Below are positions 14,174-21,884 of a stretch of DNA of 21,884 bases, piece by piece; position 1 is the first letter of the stretch, and every line of letters begins with the position of its first letter. Origin of the DNA: 13-1-40CM-70-15 sp964641215 (lineage in GTDB: Bacteria; Gemmatimonadota; Gemmatimonadetes; Gemmatimonadales; GWC2-71-9); NCBI GenBank assembly GCA_964641215.1, contig CAZXKD010000028.1, positions 1 to 21,884 of the forward strand, in the 5' to 3' direction. Position numbers and translations under genes: made by a program. The notes beneath the pieces are model-generated. The model did not search any database. It was not told the DNA's origin and saw only the letters and a list, made by a program, of their open reading frames with translations.

Positions 14174-16053
14174 TCGGCACGGCCGGCCACATCGACCACG
14201 GCAAGACGGCGCTGGTGAAGGCCCTGACCGGGGTCGACACCGACCGCTGGGAGGAAGAGAAGCGCCGTGGCATCACCATCGACCTTGGCTTCGCCCCGCT
14301 GCCACTGGGCGATGGGATCCAGGCGAGCGTGGTGGACGTGCCCGGCCACGAAGGCTTCGTCCGCAACATGCTGGCCGGCGCCACCGGGATCGACGTGGCG
14401 CTCCTCGTGATCGCGGCGGACGAGGGCCTGATGCCGCAGACCGAGGAGCATCTGGCGATCGTCGAGCTGCTGGGCATCACCCGTGGGATCCCGGTCCTCA
14501 CCAAGCGCGACGCGGTCGAAGCGGAGTGGCTGGAGCTGGTGCGCGCCGAGGTCGCCAAGCGGCTGGCGACCAGCCGCGTCCGCTGGGACGCGCCCGTCGC
14601 GACCTCGGCGATCACCGGGGAGGGCCTGGACGAGCTGCGAGCGGCGCTACGGCGGGTCGCCGGGGACCTCGCCGATCGCCCGGTCGAAGATCTGTTCCGG
14701 CTGCCGATCGACCGGGTGTTCGCCGTAGCGGGGGCGGGGACCGTGGTGACAGGATCCACCTGGAGCGGCACCGTAGCGACAGGAAAATCGGTGCGTCTGT
14801 TGCCCCTGGATCGCGAGGCCCGCGTGCGGTCCATCGAGGTGCACGGCCAGGGCGCGGAGCGCGCGGTGCCCGGCCGGCGCACCGCGCTGGCGTTGGTCGG
14901 GGTGAGCAAGGAGGAGCTCGAGCGGGGTGACGTGGCCGTCACAGGCGAAGGCTGGCGCGCGACGCGGGTGCTCGACGCGGCGGTCGAGCTCCTCCCCACG
15001 ACGCGCAAGCCGGTCGGCTCACGTTCGCGGCTGCGGGTGCACCTCGGCACCGCGGAGGTTCTGGCCCGGGTGGTGCAGACACGCGCCATCGGGCCGGGCG
15101 AGCACGGCCTCGCCAGGCTGCTGCTCGAGCGGCCGCTCGTGGCCCGGGGGGGGGACCGCTTCGTGTTGCGCAGCTTCTCGCCCGTGACGACGATCGGCGG
15201 TGGGATCGTGCTCGATCCATTCCCGCCGCGGCGGCCGGCCCGGCTGCGCCAGCGGCGACTGGTAGTGACGCAGGCACCGGCCGAGCGCCTCCTGGCATGG
15301 GCGGAGGAAGCGGGTCTCTCCGGCCTTGCCGCCGCCGACCTGCCGGTGCGGTTGGGCGTCCTCCCGGGGAACGTGAGCGGCGTCATCGCTACGGCAGGCA
15401 AGGCGCTGCTATCGTGCGGGCCATGGCTGGTCACCAGGACGGCCCTCGCGAGTGAAGTGGCCCGCGTCGCGGAGCTCCTGCGGCGCTACCATGAGGGGCA
15501 TGCGCTCGAGCCCGGGATGTCGCTCCAGGCCCTGCGAGTCGCCGTTGGAGAGGGGAAGGCACCAGAGCCGGTGGTGGAGCAGATCCTCGACCTCGGGGTA
15601 CGCAAACAGGCATTCGAGATCGCCGCCGCCGTCGTGCGCCTTCCGGGCTGGAAGCCCGCGCTGGATGCGCGTACCAGTGACGCGGAATCAGCCCTCTCGC
15701 GGCGGCTGGCCGAGGCCAGGTGGCAGGTGCCCACGGTGGCGGAGCTGGAAAAGGAGTTCCCCGGCGCGCCGGTGCGGGCGCTGCTCGCGCACCTCATGCG
15801 GGGCGGCGGGGTAGAGCAGGTGGATCAGGAGCACTTCGCGGCGACCGCGGCCCTGGCCGAGTTCCGAGCGGCGCTGGAAGGGACGCTGCGAGAGGTGGGG
15901 TCCGCGACGCCGGCCGCCTTACGGGATCGGTTCGGACTCACCCGCAAGTACTTGATCCCGCTGCTGGAGTGGGCGGACCGTCGGGGAGTCACGCGACGGA
16001 ACGGCGACGCGCGGGTGCTGGCGCGCTTGACAGCCGGAAGCGGCGGTATCTAG
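14155..16053 (+). CDS. selB: Selenocysteine-specific elongation factor SelB
   Basis: SelB is a GTPase that carries selenocysteyl-tRNA to UGA codons marked by a SECIS element. The 632-residue protein has G1 GHIDHGKT (11-18), G2 RGITIDLGF, which is the SelB version of the switch region, G3 DVPGHEGF (61-68) and TKRD (116-119) in the G4 position. Two beta-barrel domains follow, including FAVAGAGTVVTGSTWSG. The long C-terminal part holds the winged helices that read SECIS RNA; the last one is evident from DRFGLTRKYLIPLLEWAD. Length and the winged-helix end separate it from EF-Tu and other factors. The start overlaps recO. A working system also needs selA, selC and selD, none of which is in this window, and I found no gene here interrupted by an in-frame UGA. 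Confidence 0.95.
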   Translation: MERRFVVGTAGHIDHGKTALVKALTGVDTDRWEEEKRRGITIDLGFAPLPLGDGIQASVVDVPGHEGFVRNMLAGATGIDVALLVIAADEGLMPQTEEHLAIVELLGITRGIPVLTKRDAVEAEWLELVRAEVAKRLATSRVRWDAPVATSAITGEGLDELRAALRRVAGDLADRPVEDLFRLPIDRVFAVAGAGTVVTGSTWSGTVATGKSVRLLPLDREARVRSIEVHGQGAERAVPGRRTALALVGVSKEELERGDVAVTGEGWRATRVLDAAVELLPTTRKPVGSRSRLRVHLGTAEVLARVVQTRAIGPGEHGLARLLLERPLVARGGDRFVLRSFSPVTTIGGGIVLDPFPPRRPARLRQRRLVVTQAPAERLLAWAEEAGLSGLAAADLPVRLGVLPGNVSGVIATAGKALLSCGPWLVTRTALASEVARVAELLRRYHEGHALEPGMSLQALRVAVGEGKAPEPVVEQILDLGVRKQAFEIAAAVVRLPGWKPALDARTSDAESALSRRLAEARWQVPTVAELEKEFPGAPVRALLAHLMRGGGVEQVDQEHFAATAALAEFRAALEGTLREVGSATPAALRDRFGLTRKYLIPLLEWADRRGVTRRNGDARVLARLTAGSGGI

Positions 16054-16056
16054 GTT
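16027..16056 (+). promoter_or_regulatory. Possible sigma-70 type promoter in the selB 3' end
   Basis: A perfect TTGACA lies at 16027-16032 inside the last codons of selB, with TAGGTT at 16051-16056 after 18 bases. The -10 is poor. Position, before a 78-base leader to an unrelated small gene, makes a promoter plausible. Confidence 0.35.
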
Positions 16057-16134
16057 CAGAACGGAAGCGAAGCACGGCGTTTCCAGTCACATAAGGAGAA
16101 GGTTAGGGACCTTTACGTTCGCACAGGAGCGGTG

Positions 16135-16566
16135 ATGAAGCGGTACGCCTGGGCAGTGCTGGGGCTCGGGCTGTGGCTTGTGGGGGCAGGCGAGGCATGG
16201 GGGCAGGGCACCGGCCCGCCACCCACGGTGCAGCTCAAGCAGAACTATCCGAACCCGTTCAACCCGGCGACCACGATCCCGTTCACGCTGAGCGCGGATC
16301 TGTTTGCCAATGGTCACCGGCCGGTGGTGTCGCTGAAGATTTACAACGTGCTGGCGCAGCTGGTTGCGACCCCCATCCTGCAAGGGAGCGGGGAGCAGTT
16401 GGATAACGTGCAGCTCACCTGCTCCAGCCCGACCGAATGCGCGTTCAGCGCCTACTGGGACGGAAACGTCCGGGGCACGGGCCAGCAGGCCGCTTCCGGC
16501 GTGTACATCTACCAGTTGGTGGTGGACGGGCGGCGGTTCACGAAGAAGATGATCATCATGAAATAA
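16135..16566 (+). CDS. Small exported protein made of a signal peptide plus a T9SS type A / FlgD-like sorting domain
   Basis: The 143-residue product has a signal peptide (MKRYAWAVLGLGLWLVGAGEAWGQ). After about seven residues it goes straight into a domain that normally closes large secreted proteins: VQLKQNYPNPFNPATTIPFT, VSLKIYNVLAQLV, then YWDGNVRG, ASGVYIYQLVVDGRRF and the end KKMIIMK. These are the conserved blocks of the type A C-terminal sorting signal and FlgD-Ig-like beta sandwich of the FCB group. A cargo domain is missing. ATG 16135 is five bases after AGGAG (16125-16129); the GTG at 16132 is too close to it. The insert CSSPTEC carries two cysteines that could form a disulfide. The gene lies alone between selB and clpB with a possible promoter and terminator of its own. 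It could be a decoy or anchor, a remnant of a larger gene, or an independent small surface protein. Confidence 0.88.
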   Translation: MKRYAWAVLGLGLWLVGAGEAWGQGTGPPPTVQLKQNYPNPFNPATTIPFTLSADLFANGHRPVVSLKIYNVLAQLVATPILQGSGEQLDNVQLTCSSPTECAFSAYWDGNVRGTGQQAASGVYIYQLVVDGRRFTKKMIIMK

Positions 16567-16572
16567 CGAGAG

Positions 16573-16691
16573 ACGTCTAACACCGGCGTCGAACAGAGGC
16601 GTCGAACGGGAGCGGAGTCCGGCTCCGTTCGACGCTTTCGTTTGACGCCACTGTTCGACGCCTGTGTTCGACGTATCCGTTGGACGCTTTT
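16573..16691. repeat. 13-bp-period inverted tandem array (GCGTCGAAC units, then GTTCGACGC units)
   Basis: Copies of a nine-base motif with four-base spacers recur every 13 bases. Three in one orientation start at 16573 (ACGTCTAAC), 16586 (GCGTCGAAC) and 16599 (GCGTCGAAC). Five in the other orientation start at 16627 (GTTCGACGC), 16640 (GTTTGACGC), 16653 (GTTCGACGC), 16666 (GTTCGACGT) and 16679 (GTTGGACGC). The two halves are reverse complements, so the array can fold into a large hairpin or several alternative ones. It fills the space between the sorting-domain gene and the clpB promoter. Confidence 0.85.
16599..16643 (+). terminator. Intrinsic-terminator-like hairpin at the centre of the 13-bp array
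   Basis: GCGTCGAACG (16599-16608) pairs perfectly with CGTTCGACGC (16626-16635). GAGC (16610-16613) pairs with GCTC (16622-16625), one G is bulged and the loop has eight bases. TTTCGTTT follows at 16636-16643. It lies 33 bases after the stop of the sorting-domain gene. The T run is interrupted, so strength is uncertain. Confidence 0.55.
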
Positions 16692-16719
16692 GACTTATGG
16701 TCCGCCATTTCGGCATCTT
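16690..16719 (+). promoter_or_regulatory. Possible clpB promoter
   Basis: TTGACT (16690-16695) and CATCTT (16714-16719) are 18 bases apart. The -35 begins in the last spacer of the 13-bp array, 66 bases before the clpB start. The -10 matches poorly. I see neither a CIRCE nor a HAIR operator, and no clear heat-shock sigma consensus. Confidence 0.3.
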
Positions 16720-16755
16720 TCAAGCGGCACGGAGGTTGCCACCCCCAAGCCTGCC

Positions 16756-19369
<2,614 letters not shown>

Positions 19370-19377
<8 letters not shown>

Positions 19378-19879
19378 CAAGACCGGGAGGCGAGCGGCGG
19401 GAGGCGGGAAACGGAGCGGCCCTCCCGTTTCGGAACCTGATCGCATCGGCATGGACCTCGCCCTGGACGAGGCACGCGGGGCCGCGGTGTCCGGTGAGGT
19501 TCCCGTCGGCGCCTTGGTGTATCGGGACGGGGCGGTCGTCGCGCGGGCCCACAACGAGACTGTACGACGCCGCGACCCCACCGCTCACGCCGAGTTGCTC
19601 GCCGTCCAACGGGCCCTGCAGGCGCTCGAGACCGATCGCCTGGACGATTGCACTCTCTACGTGACGCTCGAGCCGTGCGCGCAGTGCGCCGGCGCCATCG
19701 TGCTGGCGAAGGTGCGCCGTCTCGTATTCGGCTGCTTCGACGAAAAGGCCGGGATGTGCGGCAGCGTAGGCGACGTCGTGCGCCATCCCACCCTTAACCA
19801 CCAGGTCGAGGTCCGGGGGGGCGTCCTCGAAGCCGCGTGCAGCGCCCTGCTCACCGAATTCTTCAAGGCGCAGCGCTGA
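19370..19879 (+). CDS. tadA: tRNA adenosine(34) deaminase TadA family protein
   Basis: TadA converts adenosine 34 of tRNA-Arg(ACG) to inosine so that one tRNA reads three codons. The zinc-dependent deaminase core is complete: SGEVPVGALVY, then TAHAELLAV with zinc ligand His73 and proton-shuttling Glu75, and LEPCAQCAGAI with Cys103 and Cys106. The family-typical ending PTLNHQVEVRGGVLEAACSALLTEFF follows. Residues are numbered from GTG 19370, which overlaps the clpB stop and gives 169 residues. The core would still be nearly whole from ATG 19451, but that cuts the first helix (DRIGMDLALDEA). The ~20 residues before that helix are encoded by a heptad-like repeat and are low in complexity. The true start is therefore uncertain, possibly non-AUG. 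A related guanine or cytosine deaminase is less likely. Confidence 0.9.
19385..19436. repeat. Degenerate GGGAGGC heptad cluster with partial inversion at the clpB-tadA junction
   Basis: Seven-base steps from 19385 read GGGAGGC, GAGCGGC, GGGAGGC and GGGAAAC, followed by GGAGCGG. An inverted segment with CCCTCCC and GTTTCGG ends the cluster. GAAACG (19408-19413) pairs with CGTTTC (19427-19432). It begins eight bases after the clpB stop and is read through as the N terminus of tadA. It is more degraded than the other arrays. Confidence 0.5.
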
Positions 19880-19989
19880 CGAGCTCGGGGCGCACCGTCA
19901 GGATCAAGGTTGCCGCTGACGGGTATCGCTCAACCGCTCTCCGAAGTGGCGCCGCGCGAACAATAAGACTCGCGACCGGCCGGACGCGT

Positions 19990-21180
19990 TTACCGTCCGA
20001 CCGGCAGGGCCCGCACCGTCTCGCCCACGGCGTCCATGGCGGTGACGAGCCGGGCGTCCGAGAGATACGGCGCCGGCCCCAGCCGGAGGAAGTCGCCGCG
20101 GGTGTCCGTGAGCACACCCCGTTCGTGGAGGGTGCGGCACAGGGCGGCCGCGTGGGGGGTGCGCAGCGCCAGGAACCCGCCCAGCGCGTCGAGCGTCGTG
20201 GTCCGGTCGCGGGTGATGACGCGGGGGTCGGCGTCCAGGGAGTCGAACCGCCGCGCGAGCAGACCGACCTGGTGCTGGCTCACGTTGCGCAGCAGCGCCG
20301 GCGTCAGCCCCTGGGCCTCGAAGAATCCGAACACGGCGGCACCCCGGTAATGGCTCGTGGGATCGTAGGTCGCGCCGGCGAACCGGGCCGGGCCGGCGCC
20401 GTACCGCACGGTGCGGTCGGCCGCGGCGTCGGCCAGCTCCGCGAACTCGCTGTACCAGCCCGTGACCACCGGCCGCAAGCCGCAGCCCTCGGGGACACGC
20501 AGGAAGCAGTTGCCTTCCCCGAGCTCGCAATACTTGTAGCCCCCGCCCACGACGTACGCGTCCTTCAGGCCGGTCGTGCGCAGGGCGAAGGGGACGACGT
20601 TGAGCGCGTGGTACGCGTCCACCAGCAGCTCCACGCCATCGCGCCGGCAGGCGGCGAGGAGGTCCGCGAGCCCGGGGACGATGTCCCCTGTTTCGAACAG
20701 CACCGCGGAGACGAGCACGGCGGCGGTCCGCGCCGTGGCGGCTGCGGCGAGGCGGGCGGCGACGTCCCGGACGGGATGCGCGGGGACCCGGACGACCTCG
20801 ATGCCCGCTTCTCCGAGGCGATCCAGCTGGCGCCGGATGGTATGGAACTCGCCATCCGTCGTGACGAGGCGCGGCCGCTCGCGCAGCGGCAGGGCGGAGA
20901 GGAAGCGCACGGCGAGCTCGTGCGTGTTGGCGCCGAGGGCGATGCGCTCCGGTGTATCGTCCAGCAACCGCGCGAAGCCGCGCCGCACCGTCTCCGCCTG
21001 GGTGAAGGCCCGTTCCCACTTGTCGTCCAAGAGCTCGGCGGCGTCGAGCCAGGCGCGGCTCTGCGCCTCGAAGCCGCAGTCGGGCCAGGCCTGGTGGGAG
21101 TGGCCGGTGAGCAGCAGCCGCTCACTCACGCGAAACCGGGAGTAGTGGCGCGCCAGTGAGCCGGGGGACCACACCGTCAC
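19990..21180 (-). CDS. kynU: Kynureninase-like PLP-dependent enzyme
   Basis: Kynureninase cleaves kynurenine or 3-hydroxykynurenine to anthranilate or 3-hydroxyanthranilate plus alanine. The 396-residue protein is a fold-type I, class V-like PLP enzyme. GTG 21180 overlaps the kynA stop (GTGA) and gives VTVWSPGSLARHYSRF. The N-terminal LLTGHSHQAWPD and LGANTHELAVRFLSAL resemble the kynureninase opening. LLVDAYHALNVVPF carries the PLP-pyridine aspartate (Asp188), and GGGYKYCELGEGNCF carries the Schiff-base lysine (Lys216) with the GYKY context seen in kynureninases. Coupling to tryptophan 2,3-dioxygenase supports the function. The segment CELGEGNCF after the lysine differs from the usual small glycine/alanine-rich turn, so this is a divergent member and another carbon-carbon lyase or cysteine-desulfurase-like role cannot be excluded. 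Confidence 0.85.
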   Translation of the reverse strand: MTVWSPGSLARHYSRFRVSERLLLTGHSHQAWPDCGFEAQSRAWLDAAELLDDKWERAFTQAETVRRGFARLLDDTPERIALGANTHELAVRFLSALPLRERPRLVTTDGEFHTIRRQLDRLGEAGIEVVRVPAHPVRDVAARLAAAATARTAAVLVSAVLFETGDIVPGLADLLAACRRDGVELLVDAYHALNVVPFALRTTGLKDAYVVGGGYKYCELGEGNCFLRVPEGCGLRPVVTGWYSEFAELADAAADRTVRYGAGPARFAGATYDPTSHYRGAAVFGFFEAQGLTPALLRNVSQHQVGLLARRFDSLDADPRVITRDRTTTLDALGGFLALRTPHAAALCRTLHERGVLTDTRGDFLRLGPAPYLSDARLVTAMDAVGETVRALPVGR

Positions 21181-21884
21181 AGCTCGGTGCGGATCGCCCA
21201 AAGGTCGGGGAAGGCGGGTTGGTGGAGAGTGGTTCGCAGGTACTCGGCTCCCGCGGAGCCGCCGGTGCCGAGCCGGGTCCCGATGGTGCGCTCGACCATC
21301 TTGACGTGCCGGTAGCGCCACTCCTGGAATCCCTCGTCCAGGTCGACCAGCCGCTCGCACAGCTGGGCGAGCCCAGAGTCGCGGCGGTACACGTCGATCA
21401 GCACGCGCTGCAGCTCGGGCGAAGGCTCGATCGCCCGCGTAGGGTCGCGCTGGAGCAAGGCCTTGGGCACGGTGAACCCGTTTTGGGTCAGGCAGGCGAG
21501 AAACGCGTCCCAAAGGCCCGGCTGCTCGTACCGGGCTTCGAGGAGGCGTCGCTGGGGGCTGCCGTCGGGATAGCGCGCGATCGCCTCGCGGCTCTTCTTG
21601 CCCAACACGAACTCGAGCGCGCGGAACTGGTAGGACTGGAACCCGCTGCCCGACTCCAACCGGTTCCGGAAGGTGAGGAACTCGAGGGGGGTCATCGTCT
21701 CCAGGATGTCGATCTGCCCGACCAGCACCTTGAGGATCGTGAGGATGCGCTTGAAGGTGTGCAGCGCGCGGGATCGGTCGTTGGCGCGGAGCAGCCGCTG
21801 CACGTAGTCGAGCTCGTGGAGCAGCTCCTTGAACCACAGCTCGTAGACCTGGTGGATGACGATGAACAGCGTCTCGTCGTGCTC
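21177..21884 (-). CDS. kynA: Tryptophan 2,3-dioxygenase (5' end outside the window)
   Basis: This haem enzyme opens the indole ring of tryptophan to give N-formylkynurenine, the first step of the kynurenine pathway. The visible 235 residues begin EHDETLFIVIHQVYELWFKE, the substrate-binding helix, so about 40 residues are missing upstream; the frame is open to the window edge. Further markers are RILTILKVLVGQIDILETM, FLTFRNRLESGSGFQSYQFR and EWRYRHVKMVERTIG with the haem-ligating histidine at fragment residue 193, then GTGGSAGAEYL, which binds the amino and carboxyl groups of tryptophan. The ATG at 21803 is internal. The stop overlaps the kynU start in GTGA. No formamidase gene is seen; it may lie upstream beyond the window. 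Confidence 0.97.
   Translation of the reverse strand, partial: EHDETLFIVIHQVYELWFKELLHELDYVQRLLRANDRSRALHTFKRILTILKVLVGQIDILETMTPLEFLTFRNRLESGSGFQSYQFRALEFVLGKKSREAIARYPDGSPQRRLLEARYEQPGLWDAFLACLTQNGFTVPKALLQRDPTRAIEPSPELQRVLIDVYRRDSGLAQLCERLVDLDEGFQEWRYRHVKMVERTIGTRLGTGGSAGAEYLRTTLHQPAFPDLWAIRTEL

Noticed and set aside
16642..16755. N-terminal extension of clpB to an upstream ATG
   Set aside because: The extra 38 residues are encoded by the 13-bp repeat array and the promoter region; ClpB proteins start at the equivalent of 16756.
16567..16755. Heat-shock operator (CIRCE or HAIR) before clpB
   Set aside because: No TTAGCACTC or CTTGAGT type inverted repeat is present; the only inverted repeats are the 13-base array units.
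19880..19989. Bidirectional terminator between convergent tadA and kynU
   Set aside because: CCGTCAG (19895-19901) pairs with CTGACGG (19916-19922), and CGGACG (19981-19986) with CGTCCG (19994-19999), but neither has a T run on either side; the first has a 14-base loop and the second crosses the kynU stop.

Overview
The window is a GC-rich, gene-dense piece of bacterial chromosome. Almost every gene reads left to right, with short spacers or 4-30 bp overlaps. Only the last two genes are on the minus strand. A Gemmatimonadota-like organism (or a relative in the FCB group) is my inference. It rests on the base composition, a Por/type-IX-like C-terminal sorting domain, a TonB-dependent B12 receptor (so an outer membrane is present), an archaeal/Thermotoga-type S-adenosylhomocysteinase, and a PTS phosphorelay next to what looks like a mannose-family permease end. 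No single gene proves the phylum.

Region 1 (1-6453) looks like one long transcription unit. It holds the last residues of a membrane protein (perhaps PTS EIID), HPr, PTS enzyme I, SAM synthetase (metK), S-adenosylhomocysteinase (ahcY), a bifunctional-nuclease-family protein, and a secreted single-pass protein of unknown function. The first two enzymes carry phosphate from PEP to a PTS; metK and ahcY make SAM and clear SAH. The unknown protein has a signal peptide only if translation begins at a non-AUG codon inside the preceding gene.

Region 2 (6401-11386) is a vitamin B12 uptake operon: a heptad-repeat hairpin, a weak promoter, a well-formed cobalamin riboswitch (6519-6656), two downstream hairpins, then btuF, btuC, btuD and btuB. 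The second hairpin sits directly against the btuF start and buries its only ribosome-binding-like sequence, so it is a strong candidate for the expression platform.

Region 3 (11397-16053) holds a secreted DUF3857/transglutaminase-like protein, recO and selB. selB implies that the organism makes selenoproteins, although no selenoprotein or other sel gene is in the window. Region 4 (16027-19879) holds a tiny exported protein that is little more than a signal peptide plus a sorting domain, a 13-bp-period inverted tandem array containing a terminator-like hairpin, clpB and tadA. Region 5 (19990-21884, minus strand) is a kynurenine pathway pair, kynA (5' end outside the window) and a divergent kynU.

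The most unusual pattern is a set of four short-period repeat clusters (three with period 7, one with period 13) at the edges of genes or inside a terminus. At least two are built as tandem units followed by the same units in inverted order, so they fold into long hairpins although their unit sequences are unrelated. I see no insertion sequence, CRISPR array, phage, tRNA or rRNA. No stretch over 300 bases lacks a gene: the 299-base gap before btuF is filled by the repeat, promoter, riboswitch and hairpins.
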